A stretch of DNA of 64,000 nucleotides, taken from contig JACRJM010000007.1 in the NCBI GenBank assembly GCA_016219965.1, positions 452,473-516,472 on the forward strand. The letters run 5' to 3'. This DNA comes from Candidatus Schekmanbacteria bacterium (GTDB lineage Bacteria > Schekmanbacteria > GWA2-38-11 > J061). The position numbers were made by a program, and so were the translations under genes. Numbering within the stretch: position 1 is the stretch's first letter; the number at the start of each line of letters is the position of its first letter. This document shows positions 1 through 8,797 of the stretch, one piece after another. The notes beneath the pieces are model-generated. The model did not search any database. It saw nothing but the letters and a program-made list of their open reading frames with translations, and was not told the origin of the DNA.

Positions 1-604
1 GATTCTGCGTTTTAAGTCCTTTTATATCTTTATGTTTCTTCACAGATACGCCTGCCCATTCCTGATGAATAATATTGGTAAGAAACGCATATTCCTCTTC
101 CTTGGTGACTTCATGTTCTTTCCAATAGTCGGTTAACTTATTGCGAGTTTCCTGTCCCATCATCCGTTGTTGAATCCACTTTTCACTTCTGCCGTGTTGT
201 TGCCAGTATTCACGGGCGCGGTCAAGAGAACGGGCAGGATCGCTCATATCCTGAAGCCTTTCATATCCGACTTTTGCCAGCCAGAGTTTGATCGGCTCTG
301 CCTTGGGGCTGGGAACGGACTGGATAAGACGAAGAAGCGTTTCAGGATCAGCAACATCAGTAAGATATTTTTTACCATCGGCAGCGGGTAATTTCAGTTG
401 GTGACAGTTTGTCACCGACTCACTACCCTCTTTTTTAAGCCGTTCCTTAAGTTTATTCCAATATTTCCGGGCAGTCTGATGATTCGATTGTTGAATCAGT
501 GCCGCTATTATATCAATGACCGAAAAATACCAGGTCTCTGTCGTTTCATCATAATGACGGCGAATATTATAGTTTTCAAATACAGCTAATGTGTTATCTG
601 TCAT
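1..604 (-). CDS. BRO-family phage antirepressor-like protein (3' end outside the window)
   Basis: The minus-strand frame is open from an ATG at 604-602 to the left edge, giving about 201 residues without a stop. The translation begins MTDNTLAVFENYNIRRHYDE and carries the typical BRO N-terminal core: a WYFSVIDIIAAL segment, then LTDVADPETLLRLIQSVPSP, KAEPIKLWLAKVGYERLQ and a LTDYWKEHEV segment. BRO/antirepressor proteins are DNA-binding proteins common in phages, and also occur as chromosomal copies where they can counter repressors. The C-terminal part lies outside the window, so full domain content is unknown. It may be a prophage remnant or a stand-alone DinD-like gene; nothing else phage-like is visible beside it. 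Confidence 0.85.
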   Translation of the reverse strand, partial: MTDNTLAVFENYNIRRHYDETTETWYFSVIDIIAALIQQSNHQTARKYWNKLKERLKKEGSESVTNCHQLKLPAADGKKYLTDVADPETLLRLIQSVPSPKAEPIKLWLAKVGYERLQDMSDPARSLDRAREYWQQHGRSEKWIQQRMMGQETRNKLTDYWKEHEVTKEEEYAFLTNIIHQEWAGVSVKKHKDIKGLKTQN

Positions 605-844
605 GTTTCTTCATTCGTTTCGCATTCTTAGGGTGAGTCAATACAATTCAGCGCAGAATATTGCCAATTTGACTAACAAGTCAAGCGCGATTTATTGAAA
701 GAACATATCCGGACATTATTGATAATTGTTCGAATTTTTATTGACAATAATTATTCCCCTGTTAATAAGAAGGATAATACAAATTAACAGAATAAGAAAT
801 AAACTTAAAATAATATTGAACAGAATTTCTGAAGGGAGACTTGC
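605..844. promoter_or_regulatory. Divergent A+T-rich intergenic region
   Basis: This stretch separates the BRO gene from the amidohydrolase operon and must hold both promoters. TTGACA at 741-746 is a plausible -35 box for the rightward operon, but no convincing -10 lies at standard spacing. The operon's ribosome binding site AAGGGAGA is clear just before 845. I see no other structure. Confidence 0.3.
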
Positions 845-1825
845 ATGAAGATATTTGACAGCCACATTCATCCGGGATTTGAGAAAAAAGGGATAGAAAA
901 AAGACCCGGCTGCCTGCGTCTCTGGATGGCAAAGGAGGGAGTCACATCCCAGACCCAGATGGCACTGAGAATGGCGTTAGGCGACCCCAATCCAACCAAG
1001 CCTATTAAATCAGTAGACGACATCCCTGAATTTAGCGTCGAGACATGGATAAAGCTGATGGATGCCAATGGTGTTGCAAAGGCACTGCTCATGGGGATGG
1101 ACACCATTACAGACCCGCCTTACAACGAACGCTGGCATGTGCCAATGGAATATATAAAAGAAGAATTCCTCGATAAATACCCAGACAGATTTGTAGCCAC
1201 TGCAGGAATAAATGTGAAGGCGAGCTTACAGGAAAGAATGGAAACTTGCTACAAGGCAAAGGAGCTTGGTTTCAAGGGGGTAAAGATACATACTCCATCC
1301 GCAGGGTATCCCAATGATGTTCAAAGATGCTACCCAGTGTATGAAAAATGCGTAGAGCTGGGGCTCCATGTTGAGATTCACACCGGACAGGAGGAGATAC
1401 CTGGAACAAGGGCAAAGTACCAGGACCCGGTCTTTATCGATGATGTTGCCGTAGATTTCCCGGAGCTAAGAATAGTCCAGCTTCACTGCGGTCTAATGAA
1501 CAACCCGAGACAGGCAGTATGGAATGTCATAAGACATCCCAATGTTTACACTGATATAACCGTACCGCATCCGACGCTCATGCAGTTCAGATACTTCATG
1601 GATCTCGAGCACATAAGGTTCCTTGAGACGTTCGCTCCCCACAAGGTGTGGTTCGGAACAGATGCCCCACTGATTTTACCGATTTACAGCACAGCCCTTG
1701 AATTTATAAAACTTCTCCCGCTCTCTGCCCAGTTCAAGAAGATGCTCTTCTGGGACAATGCCTACAATTTCTACTGCGGAGACTGGAGGGAAAAACAGGC
1801 AGCACAGTCAAGGGAGGCAAAATGA
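845..1825 (+). CDS. Amidohydrolase-2 family metal-dependent hydrolase/decarboxylase
   Basis: This is a TIM-barrel amidohydrolase of the amidohydrolase-2 (ACMSD-like) group, 326 aa, close to the family's usual length. The metal-binding pattern is visible: DSHIHPG (H7, H9), VEIHTG (H179), LHCG (H214) and FGTDAP (D273). Such enzymes hydrolyse or decarboxylate cyclic or aromatic-acid substrates; the substrate here is unknown. An AAGGGAGA ribosome site sits 6 bases before the ATG. The stop overlaps the next start as ATGA, so it is translationally coupled to the FAD oxidoreductase and probably works in one pathway with it and the ferredoxin. No signal peptide, so cytoplasmic. Confidence 0.85.
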   Translation: MKIFDSHIHPGFEKKGIEKRPGCLRLWMAKEGVTSQTQMALRMALGDPNPTKPIKSVDDIPEFSVETWIKLMDANGVAKALLMGMDTITDPPYNERWHVPMEYIKEEFLDKYPDRFVATAGINVKASLQERMETCYKAKELGFKGVKIHTPSAGYPNDVQRCYPVYEKCVELGLHVEIHTGQEEIPGTRAKYQDPVFIDDVAVDFPELRIVQLHCGLMNNPRQAVWNVIRHPNVYTDITVPHPTLMQFRYFMDLEHIRFLETFAPHKVWFGTDAPLILPIYSTALEFIKLLPLSAQFKKMLFWDNAYNFYCGDWREKQAAQSREAK

Positions 1826-3096
1826 CATACGATGTGGCGATAATCGGCGCAGGTCCTGCCGGTCTTATGGCTGCCAAAAGGGCGGCAGAAAAGGGGTTCA
1901 AAGCTGTTGTAATCGAAAAGAGAAAAAATGTTGGCGTGATCACCCGCTGCTGCTGCATGAACTTCATCCTCGATGACCCTTACATGGGGGAACGTGCTGA
2001 TTACAGGGACGGCAAGATGATGTTCCCTTTAACAGGCTTCGATGTTGAATACAAAGGAAGCGTAAAACCGGTCTACCACAAGGTCTACAGGTCCCCCTCA
2101 GGACATGAACTTACCTTCTCAAACAGAAAAACCGGCAAACCAATCTCCTACAGGTTTGACAAAGGGTTCCTGCTTAAAAGTTTATGGGAAGAATGCGGCA
2201 AAAAGGGTGTCACCCTTATGAATGAAACAGTCGCATACAATGCCAAAGATACAGGCAGCGGCGTTGAAATTGAAACTGTAAGAAAAAAGAAACATGAAAA
2301 GATCACGGCAAAGAAGGCAATCATCGCTGATGGTGTCAACTCCAGGATTTCCGAAGCCATAGGGTTAAATGAAGGCAGGACATATTTCACCACAGGCTTT
2401 GCCATGATATTCGAAATCGAAGGTTATCAGAACCACCCGGAATCCACATGGGTCGGGCATTTCGGAAGAAGTTACTATTCCAATGCAGCAGTCCTCATGG
2501 GGATTACCCTTGATGAAGGGATAGTTGAACTTGTGGCAATGGGAGGAAAAAGTAAACTGCCGCCGCTTATCTATGAAGATTTCTCGACAAAAGGAAGACT
2601 TGCAAAGAATTTCGAAAAGGCGAAGGTTGTGCGTGCAACAGGATGCTCAGCCAAGGCTTTTACAGGAATGAAAAAACCGTACAAGGGCAATTTCCTCGCC
2701 ATTGGCGACACGGGAGCTTATGTTGAAGTCGAAACACAGGGCGCCCTAATGTGCGGTTACAAGGGGATAGAAGCTCTATCTCAAGAGTTTGACGGAAAAA
2801 ATGGTTTTGAAGAATACACAAAGTGGTGGCTGAAATCATTCGAGTTTAACGGCGATGATTTCCTGCAGGTCGCACAGGGTTACGCTCTTATCCCGACATA
2901 CACTGATGAAGAACTGGATTATCTCTTCGCTCTCGCTGAAAAAAAGGAATTAGAGGGTACTTACAGCCAGTACAAGACTCCCAAACTTATGTGGAATGCA
3001 TTCCTTGAGCATAAGGACAGGATAAAAAAGGAAAAACCCGAGCTTTTTGCGAAAATAGAGAAACGGACTTCCGTAACGCTTAAAGATTCTTTCTAA
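1822..3096 (+). CDS. FAD-dependent oxidoreductase, geranylgeranyl-reductase-like
   Basis: A 424-aa flavoprotein with an N-terminal Rossmann FAD motif (IIGAGPAGLMAAKRAAEKG, residues 7-25) and a C-terminal FAD-contact segment (FLAIGDTGAYVEVETQGALM). Its overall layout matches the geranylgeranyl reductase/FixC-like family, which reduces double bonds or passes electrons between flavin and ferredoxin. An unusual run of three cysteines (TRCCCMNF, C43-C45) lies where relatives have a conserved glycine- or cysteine-rich loop. It overlaps the amidohydrolase gene by 4 bases, and a ferredoxin gene follows 10 bases later, so that ferredoxin is its likely electron partner. Cytoplasmic; substrate unknown. 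Confidence 0.8.
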   Translation: MTYDVAIIGAGPAGLMAAKRAAEKGFKAVVIEKRKNVGVITRCCCMNFILDDPYMGERADYRDGKMMFPLTGFDVEYKGSVKPVYHKVYRSPSGHELTFSNRKTGKPISYRFDKGFLLKSLWEECGKKGVTLMNETVAYNAKDTGSGVEIETVRKKKHEKITAKKAIIADGVNSRISEAIGLNEGRTYFTTGFAMIFEIEGYQNHPESTWVGHFGRSYYSNAAVLMGITLDEGIVELVAMGGKSKLPPLIYEDFSTKGRLAKNFEKAKVVRATGCSAKAFTGMKKPYKGNFLAIGDTGAYVEVETQGALMCGYKGIEALSQEFDGKNGFEEYTKWWLKSFEFNGDDFLQVAQGYALIPTYTDEELDYLFALAEKKELEGTYSQYKTPKLMWNAFLEHKDRIKKEKPELFAKIEKRTSVTLKDSF

Positions 3097-3106
3097 GGAA
3101 AAATTC

Positions 3107-3274
3107 ATGGCAATAAAGATAAATAAGGAATTATGTATAGCCTGCGGATGCTGCATATCTGCCTGCGCGCAGGGTGCACTTGAGCTCTACGAAAAGGCTG
3201 CTGTTGATGGAGATGCCTGCATAGACTGTCTTGCCTGCATAGCCATGTGTCCGGTTGATGCGATAACAGAGTAA
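3107..3274 (+). CDS. Small 2[4Fe-4S] ferredoxin
   Basis: A 55-aa protein starting MAIKINKELCIACGCC. It has two complete cluster-binding motifs, C10-x2-C13-x2-C16-x3-C20 and C38-x2-C41-x2-C44-x3-C48-P, as in clostridial-type ferredoxins that carry two low-potential [4Fe-4S] clusters. AAGGAA precedes the ATG. It lies 10 bases after the FAD oxidoreductase and 33 bases before the fumarase subunit, in the same direction. By position it should shuttle electrons to or from the flavoprotein, and possibly to the SdhA-like protein downstream, which has no iron-sulfur subunit beside it. Confidence 0.93.
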   Translation: MAIKINKELCIACGCCISACAQGALELYEKAAVDGDACIDCLACIAMCPVDAITE

Positions 3275-3307
3275 GTTTCTCTAAAATATACGGGCATATA
3301 CAGAAAC

Positions 3308-4150
3308 ATGAAAAAAATAAAAGTATCAGATATAACCGCTGCGATAAAGCGGATGTGCATGGAGTCAAACTTCGAACTTGGAGAAGACGTTCTAAGAGTC
3401 ATCGAAGAAGCTGTCGGAAAAGAAGAATCACCGATGGGAAAAGCAGTGCTGGAGCACATCAAAGAAAATGCTGAAATTGCACGCACCCAATCCATGCCGC
3501 TATGTCAGGACACAGGAGTTGCAATCTGCTTTGCCGACATCGGGCAGGAAGTCCACATCGAGGGTGGAAGCTTTGAAGAGGCAATAAACGAAGGAGTAAG
3601 GCAGGGATATACCGAAGGCTATCTCAGAAAATCAATCGTCGAACATCCTCTTAGAAGGAAAAATACCGGAGACAATACCCCTGCCGTAATCTATTCAACT
3701 ATTGTACCCGGAGATTCTCTTAAACTCTCACTCATGACAAAGGGGGGCGGCGGAGATATGATGAGTACAGTGAGAATGCTTACTCCTGCCGATGGCATTG
3801 AAGGGATAAAATCATTGATTCTGGATACTGTAATAAAAGCCGGTGCAAACCCCTGCCCCCCGATAATCGTAGGTGTGGGCATAGGCGGAACCTTCGAGCT
3901 TGCCCCGATTCTGGCTAAAAAATCGCTGTTAAGGAAGGTGGGCACTCCGAGCCCTGACCCTGACCTTGCAGCTTTAGAAAAAGAAATGCTTGAAAAAATA
4001 AATAATACAGGTATAGGACCGCAAGGATATGGTGGTAAAATTACAGCTCTTGCAGTTCATATCGAGGCTCGCCCTTGTCATATTGCATGCCTGCCTGTGG
4101 CTGTAAATTTGAATTGCCACTCGCACAGACATAGGGAGGTAATTTTGTAA
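3308..4150 (+). CDS. Class I fumarate hydratase, alpha subunit (FumA/TtdA type)
   Basis: This is the N-terminal (alpha) half of an oxygen-sensitive [4Fe-4S] hydro-lyase that interconverts fumarate and malate (or tartrate and oxaloacetate in TtdA). Recognisable segments are MPLCQDTG (C66), [26 protein letters not shown] (C183) and [19 protein letters not shown] near the C-terminus. The length, 280 aa, is normal for a separate alpha subunit. The beta subunit (FumA C-terminal half) is not adjacent and not elsewhere in this window, so it must be encoded elsewhere if the enzyme works. The TAA stop overlaps the ATG of the SdhA-like gene by one base, which links fumarate chemistry with the next enzyme. 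Confidence 0.9.
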   Translation: MKKIKVSDITAAIKRMCMESNFELGEDVLRVIEEAVGKEESPMGKAVLEHIKENAEIARTQSMPLCQDTGVAICFADIGQEVHIEGGSFEEAINEGVRQGYTEGYLRKSIVEHPLRRKNTGDNTPAVIYSTIVPGDSLKLSLMTKGGGGDMMSTVRMLTPADGIEGIKSLILDTVIKAGANPCPPIIVGVGIGGTFELAPILAKKSLLRKVGTPSPDPDLAALEKEMLEKINNTGIGPQGYGGKITALAVHIEARPCHIACLPVAVNLNCHSHRHREVIL

Positions 4151-5874
4151 TGATTATAGAACATGATGTAGTAATAGTCGGAGCAGGGCTTGCAGGCGCA
4201 AGGGCGGCAGTTGAGCTTTCAGGAAAAACTGATATCGCGGTTGTATCCAAAGTGTTTCCACCGCGATCGCATTCAACAGCAGCTCAAGGCGGCATAGGGG
4301 CAGCATTAGGAAACTTAGAGCCGGATTATCCTGAATGGCACGCTTTTGATACGGTGAAAGGAAGCGATTATTTAGGCGATCAGGATGCCATCGAGATAAT
4401 GGCTTATGATGCTCCGCGGGCAATCTATGAGATGGAGCACATGGGTGTACCATTCAGCAGGACAAAGGAAGGGAAGATTGCCCAGCGCCAGATAGGCGGA
4501 CATACGAGGAACTTCGGTGAGGGTCCTGTAAAACGATGCTGTTATGCGGCAGACAGGACAGGCTTTGTCATGCTTCACGCCCTTTATGAGCAATGTATAA
4601 AAAAGAACGTCAAATTTTATTCAGAGTTCCTGATGCTTGACCTTCTTATAGAAAATAATGTCTGCTGCGGCATTGTCGGCATAGATATAAAGACCGGCGA
4701 GCTTTCTGTGATACATTCCAAAGCAGTGCTTTTTGCAACAGGCGGCTATGGTAAAATCTTTAAAACGACTACAAACGGTTACGCCTCAACAGCGGACGGA
4801 TATGCCATAGCATACAACTCCGGTCTTCCGCTCGAGGATATGGAATTCGTGCAGTTTCATCCCACAGGACTTTACAAACTCGGCATACTCATAAGCGAAG
4901 GTGCACGCGGCGAGGGAGGAATACTCCGCAATAACGCTGGCGAGAGATTCATGGAAAAATATGCTCCGACTATGAAAGACCTTGGACCCCGCGACCTTGT
5001 TTCAAGATCCATCATGACAGAAATAAAAGAAGGACGTGGAATCGACGGGAAAGACTATGTCTATCTTGACCTTCGCCACCTCGGACGAAAAGAGATTGAC
5101 CTAAAGCTTCCCGATATATCTGATTTCAGCAGGATCTATCTCGGGATAGATGTTGCCGAGTCGCCCATACCAATCCAGCCCACGACTCATTATGCTATGG
5201 GAGGAATCCCCACTGACAACGATGGCAGGGTAATAATAGGGAGCCAGAAAGTTCCTGTTACAGGATTCTATGCGGCAGGGGAAGTTGCATGCGTATCAGT
5301 GCATGGAGCAAACAGGTTAGGCACAAACTCACTTCTCGATACAATTGTATTTGGCAGACGCGCCGGCAAATCGATTAATGAGTTTTTAAGGTCTGCTGAA
5401 TTTGAGCCTCTTCCACAAAATCCAATGGAAAAGACAAAGGAAAAGATCAGTGGAATCATTAACAGCAAAGGAAAAGAAAAGGTCCCTGAAATCAGAAAAT
5501 CCATGCAGGAAGAAATGATGGACAAGTGCTCGGTTTACAGGGAAGATAAAGGACTCACAAAGGTTTGCGGACATATTAAAGAACTGAAGGAAAGATATAC
5601 AAATATTTCAATTGCTGACAAGGGAACAACATACAATACAGATCTGCAGGACGCGATAGAGCTGGGTTTCATGCTCGATATCGCAGATGTGATTGCGACG
5701 GGCGCCCTTAACAGGACTGAAAGCCGCGGGGCACATTGTCGCGATGACTATCCTAATCGTGATGATGCTAAATGGCTAAAGCACACCCTCGCATATAAGT
5801 CCGATTCGGAAATTAAAATTGAATACAAAGACGTTTGCATAACGAAATTTCAGCCAAAGGAAAGAAAGTATTAA
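4150..5874 (+). CDS. Succinate dehydrogenase/fumarate reductase flavoprotein subunit
   Basis: A 574-aa flavoprotein of the SdhA/FrdA family. It has [13 protein letters not shown] (residues 8-20) for FAD and [17 protein letters not shown], with H41 as the likely covalent FAD attachment residue, which separates it from L-aspartate oxidase. Other hallmarks are [17 protein letters not shown] and [12 protein letters not shown], plus a full C-terminal helical domain. It would interconvert succinate and fumarate. No iron-sulfur (SdhB) or membrane-anchor (SdhC/D) gene follows; the next gene codes for an unrelated 235-aa protein. It may use the upstream ferredoxin, or subunits coded elsewhere. Confidence 0.93.
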   Translation: MIIEHDVVIVGAGLAGARAAVELSGKTDIAVVSKVFPPRSHSTAAQGGIGAALGNLEPDYPEWHAFDTVKGSDYLGDQDAIEIMAYDAPRAIYEMEHMGVPFSRTKEGKIAQRQIGGHTRNFGEGPVKRCCYAADRTGFVMLHALYEQCIKKNVKFYSEFLMLDLLIENNVCCGIVGIDIKTGELSVIHSKAVLFATGGYGKIFKTTTNGYASTADGYAIAYNSGLPLEDMEFVQFHPTGLYKLGILISEGARGEGGILRNNAGERFMEKYAPTMKDLGPRDLVSRSIMTEIKEGRGIDGKDYVYLDLRHLGRKEIDLKLPDISDFSRIYLGIDVAESPIPIQPTTHYAMGGIPTDNDGRVIIGSQKVPVTGFYAAGEVACVSVHGANRLGTNSLLDTIVFGRRAGKSINEFLRSAEFEPLPQNPMEKTKEKISGIINSKGKEKVPEIRKSMQEEMMDKCSVYREDKGLTKVCGHIKELKERYTNISIADKGTTYNTDLQDAIELGFMLDIADVIATGALNRTESRGAHCRDDYPNRDDAKWLKHTLAYKSDSEIKIEYKDVCITKFQPKERKY

Positions 5875-5877
5875 TTT

Positions 5878-6585
5878 ATGAAAAACTATCTTGGGGAACT
5901 TTGGGACGAGATAGCAAAAAATATAAAGCTTGAAGAAATAAATCCTTTCCCTGACCTTAAGGATTTCAAGGCAAAAGGGAAAAAGGGAGAGATAGTCATT
6001 GAAGGAGCAGTTCAGCATTTCAAATCGGAAAAGATAGAAAAGATCGCCTATGGCAGATATCTGATGACCGGAGTCGAGATAAACGGTGTAAGCATAATTC
6101 CTGCCGACAACTATGACCTTCCGATTTTTGCCTGTAATCTTTCCTCAACGCCGCGTGGAATCAACATGGATGTTGATTTTTACGGGACCAAAGACCCCAT
6201 AGTGAATTACAACTATCTTGAAAAGTATTACTCTCCTCTTAAAGAAACCTATGATGAGTTCCTGAAACTTGCACAGGTTAAACCGCTTGAAAGCGATTTT
6301 TTCTGGTCAAGGACAATGAGATCCCCCTATTTCATCAAAGGTCTTTGTCCGGAACCTGATTCAGCTCCTTTTATTAACCTCAGCATGAAGCGTCTAATTA
6401 AATGGCTCGATTTGTGGAAGGAGGCTCAGCCGGTAAAAGATGAAGCAGAGGCCGGGCTTATAAAAAAAAGAAAATCAATGATAAGGAAAGTGACCGCTGA
6501 AGGAGACCCCGGGAAAGCAAGATACTTCGACAACATCCTTGAAGATAAGAATATCATCCAGAGAATAACCGACTCAATGATATAA
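5878..6585 (+). CDS. Conserved protein resembling ferredoxin-dependent bilin reductases (tentative)
   Basis: I do not recognise this 235-aa protein with certainty. No signal peptide or membrane helix is seen. The segment YDLPIFACNLSST followed by INMDVDFYG (about residues 80-103) looks like the FDLPMFGCDL...ADL core of phycocyanobilin:ferredoxin oxidoreductase and its relatives, which bind a linear tetrapyrrole on an antiparallel sheet. A C-terminal helical region with ITDSMI ends the protein. The 235-aa protein at 56527 has the same layout (DLPVMSAECV...FMVDVH). It starts 3 bases after the SdhA-like gene, in an operon with a ferredoxin, which would suit a ferredoxin-dependent reductase. Fold assignment is inference. 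Confidence 0.4.
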   Translation: MKNYLGELWDEIAKNIKLEEINPFPDLKDFKAKGKKGEIVIEGAVQHFKSEKIEKIAYGRYLMTGVEINGVSIIPADNYDLPIFACNLSSTPRGINMDVDFYGTKDPIVNYNYLEKYYSPLKETYDEFLKLAQVKPLESDFFWSRTMRSPYFIKGLCPEPDSAPFINLSMKRLIKWLDLWKEAQPVKDEAEAGLIKKRKSMIRKVTAEGDPGKARYFDNILEDKNIIQRITDSMI

Positions 6586-6601
6586 ATAATAAGGGGAATC
6601 T

Positions 6602-7297
6602 ATGAGTGGGAGATCCGGAGTAGATTTCAGGTCAACAAATCTCGACATAGTTATAGCTTTAGCTATTACGCTTGGACTCCCTTTTCTCTGCGCCAGGCTT
6701 TATGACACGACAGGCGCCTTAATTCCGATTCTTACCTATTATACCATCTGTTACGTTGTGGTAAAATGGCGCAAGGGAACATTGGATTACAACTGGCCTG
6801 AAAAAAAGATGGTCACCCCTCTCTTTGTCCTTTTATTTGCAATAATGATGATACTTATCTCTGCGGCTGCCTGGATAACACCTCTTACATCTCCAGAGAA
6901 AACAACATTCATTGGTTTTGCTGTTACGCTGCTCGTCTGGTGCACTGTAAACGCCTTTACCGAACAACTAATATGGATTTATATTTATGATGCCTTTGCA
7001 AACCGGTTTGAGGGGAAAGGGCTGAAAATCCTTGGACACGGACTGGGGCTCGTCTTTTTCTGGGCATTCATCGGACTCATACATGTATTTTTCTGGGTCA
7101 AATTCCTTCTGGGTATGGAGCAGATATCCCCTTATTTCCAGATATTCATGGGGCTGCAATATCCAATCACAATAGGGTATTTGGTTATTTACAGGAAAGG
7201 CAGGAGCATGTGGCCTGTCGCCATTCTGCACTTTCTACAGGACATTGGCGGAGTAATTGCTTCAAAGTATTCCATACTACCGTATTTATTTAAATAA
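6602..7297 (+). CDS. Integral membrane protein, divergent CPBP/CAAX-like family (tentative)
   Basis: A 231-aa protein with about six to seven hydrophobic helices. Three spaced polar motifs recall CPBP intramembrane proteases: FTEQLIW in the middle (usual motif EExxxR), WAFIGLIHVFF (FxxxH region), and AILHFLQDIGG near the C-terminus (usual HxxxN). The glutamate and both histidines are kept, but the second glutamate and the arginine of motif 1 and the final asparagine are changed, so activity is doubtful. AAGGGGAA precedes the ATG. It lies 16 bases after the bilin-reductase-like gene and may be part of its operon. It could instead be an unrelated membrane protein. Confidence 0.5.
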   Translation: MSGRSGVDFRSTNLDIVIALAITLGLPFLCARLYDTTGALIPILTYYTICYVVVKWRKGTLDYNWPEKKMVTPLFVLLFAIMMILISAAAWITPLTSPEKTTFIGFAVTLLVWCTVNAFTEQLIWIYIYDAFANRFEGKGLKILGHGLGLVFFWAFIGLIHVFFWVKFLLGMEQISPYFQIFMGLQYPITIGYLVIYRKGRSMWPVAILHFLQDIGGVIASKYSILPYLFK

Positions 7298-7304
7298 CTG
7301 TTAG

Positions 7305-7369
7305 TTGGTTTGGCAATCCCCACTCTGCGCTTGAACTCACAGGCGCTGCCGCGGCAACTGCCAAACCAA
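7305..7369. repeat. Intergenic palindromic repeat, copy A
   Basis: A near-perfect long hairpin: TTGGTTTGGCA at 7305-7315 pairs exactly with TGCCAAACCAA at 7359-7369. The interior (CTCTG-CGCTTGAAC-CAGGCG-CTGCCGCGG) matches copies at 12093, 23781 and 38122. The outer stem differs in each copy yet remains complementary. It lies between two co-directional membrane-protein genes and could end or stabilise a transcript, although no T-run follows immediately. Confidence 0.75.
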
Positions 7370-7399
7370 TATTTTTAGAGAAATCAGACAGGAGAAAAG

Positions 7400-8023
7400 A
7401 TGCAGCCTGATGTTTCGCTTGGAGTTGCCCTTTACGATTATGCCCCTAACATAGTTTTTGTCTTTGGGATTTACTGGATAATTAAGTCTTTAAAAAGCGA
7501 GCTTTCAAAGTCTTCTACTTACCTTATAGTCTTTGCTTCAGCACTTGTAATAATTGCAGGGATTCTTAAAGCAACGTGGAAACTCATCATTGCCTTGTCA
7601 GGCTCAGATGTGAGGATACTCTCAGACATTATGTTCCCTCTGATGGGAACAGGTTTTTTTCTTATATTTATTGTTCTTCTCATGGTTGTGATAAGGAAAA
7701 ATCCTGAAAAATCTTTTAAGCCTCTTGCCATCGCCTCTTCAAAGAAAATCTTCCTGCCTCTCATGATAATCGGAGGGATGGGGACAACGATATGCCTCCT
7801 TATAATCTCATGGAGAAAGAAAGCCCGGGCTGCATTTGTATTATTTATTATCGAGCTGATAATGACTCTTATGCTGGGCTATGTAGGAGGAAAATTTGAA
7901 GTGGTTACAAACTTCGGAGTCTTCCTTGAGCAGACACTAAACCTGTCATCAAGGATAGTATGGATGCTGGGCTGCTTTTATCTCTATAAGAAAAGCAGCG
8001 AATTAAATCCGCTAATTAAATAG
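7400..8023 (+). CDS. Hypothetical integral membrane protein
   Basis: A 207-aa protein I cannot place in a family. It has about six hydrophobic segments separated by short basic loops (for example KSLKSELSKSS, RKNPEKSFK and SWRKKAR), giving an inside-positive pattern. No cofactor or catalytic motif stands out. AGGAGA lies before the ATG. It sits downstream of repeat copy A and ends 15 bases before the convergent cytochrome operon. It may be a small sensor-free membrane protein or a transporter accessory; function unknown. Confidence 0.6.
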   Translation: MQPDVSLGVALYDYAPNIVFVFGIYWIIKSLKSELSKSSTYLIVFASALVIIAGILKATWKLIIALSGSDVRILSDIMFPLMGTGFFLIFIVLLMVVIRKNPEKSFKPLAIASSKKIFLPLMIIGGMGTTICLLIISWRKKARAAFVLFIIELIMTLMLGYVGGKFEVVTNFGVFLEQTLNLSSRIVWMLGCFYLYKKSSELNPLIK

Positions 8024-8037
8024 ACCTGTAAAAATCT

Positions 8038-8769
8038 TCAGTGTTTACCGTAATCCAGAGAAACCCCTTTTCTGGTTGAAAGTATGTATGCCTCAATGGC
8101 TTTCATATCCTCGCTGTCGTCAGGGATTGGTTTTCCTTCCATAGGTTTTTCAATACACCAGTTGATCATATCTCTCAGGAGTGCAACCTTTTTAAGCTGT
8201 GTCTGAAACTTGGGATATGTCTCAGGATGTGTATTTACAGCATCAGGATGGCACATATCACAGGATACCCCGTTTGTTCCCGTTAACTGGCTGTGGAATA
8301 GCTTATATCCTTTTTCAATCACTTTTTGTTCTTCAGCTTTCCATATCTGCATTTCCCTTTCAGTATGGCTCTGTCCTCCATGAATCAACATCAGGGGGAG
8401 CTGGAGGTCAGTATTGTCAATATTAACGAAGGGCTCACCGTTTACGGAAAGAAGAATGTCTATCCGGTTTTTTGGGATTACTGCCACTATCTCAGCCTCG
8501 CAATAGTTCATAAGGCTGTTAAGAAGCTTTGCCGCCTCTCTTGCCTTTTCAGGAGGTAGAAGCTCACCTTCTTTAAATCCCTCGACTACAACGCGTTTCC
8601 TGCCATCACATGCTGTTATGACCTGAATATCATAATCATAATTTTTCATCGTCTCTGAAAAAACTCCACCCGCTCTGCTTTCACTTGAATCACCGGCAAA
8701 AGCCGGCATCCCTGCTGCTCCCAAAATTACAATCACCATTATAAAAAGTATTTGTATGTTCTTCTTCAT
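8038..8769 (-). CDS. Exported monoheme c-type cytochrome
   Basis: The start used is the ATG at 8769, which begins MKKNIQILFIMVIVILGAAG and is preceded by AAGGAGA; a longer frame exists upstream but lacks that signal. The 243-aa product has a Sec signal peptide ending around AFA-GD and one heme c motif, CDMCH (C170, C173, H174). After the heme comes a KPIPDDSEDMKAIEAYILSTRKG segment typical of SoxA-like cytochromes. The N-terminal half is not recognisable and contains DsrE-like sheet patterns (CEAEIVAVIPKNRI ... LPLMLIHGG), which I cannot confirm. Last gene of a four-gene periplasmic redox operon; probably an electron carrier or heme enzyme. Confidence 0.78.
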   Translation of the reverse strand: MKKNIQILFIMVIVILGAAGMPAFAGDSSESRAGGVFSETMKNYDYDIQVITACDGRKRVVVEGFKEGELLPPEKAREAAKLLNSLMNYCEAEIVAVIPKNRIDILLSVNGEPFVNIDNTDLQLPLMLIHGGQSHTEREMQIWKAEEQKVIEKGYKLFHSQLTGTNGVSCDMCHPDAVNTHPETYPKFQTQLKKVALLRDMINWCIEKPMEGKPIPDDSEDMKAIEAYILSTRKGVSLDYGKH

Positions 8770-8797
8770 TGATAGTCTCCTTAATATTTCCAGATTA

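Noticed and set aside
167-589. Two plus-strand open frames at the left edge
   Set aside because: They are antisense to the BRO-family gene, which has strong family motifs on the minus strand.
3105-3495. Minus-strand frames over the ferredoxin and fumarase start
   Set aside because: The plus strand encodes a complete 2[4Fe-4S] ferredoxin and fumarase alpha N-terminus; the opposite frames have no domain content.
4150-5874. L-aspartate oxidase (NadB)
   Set aside because: The [12 protein letters not shown] segment has the covalent-FAD histidine of SdhA/FrdA, and NadB's GSTAWAQGG is not present.
7305-7369. Palindrome copy A as a simple intrinsic terminator
   Set aside because: There is no T-run directly after either arm, and related copies share a core, which points to a dispersed element.
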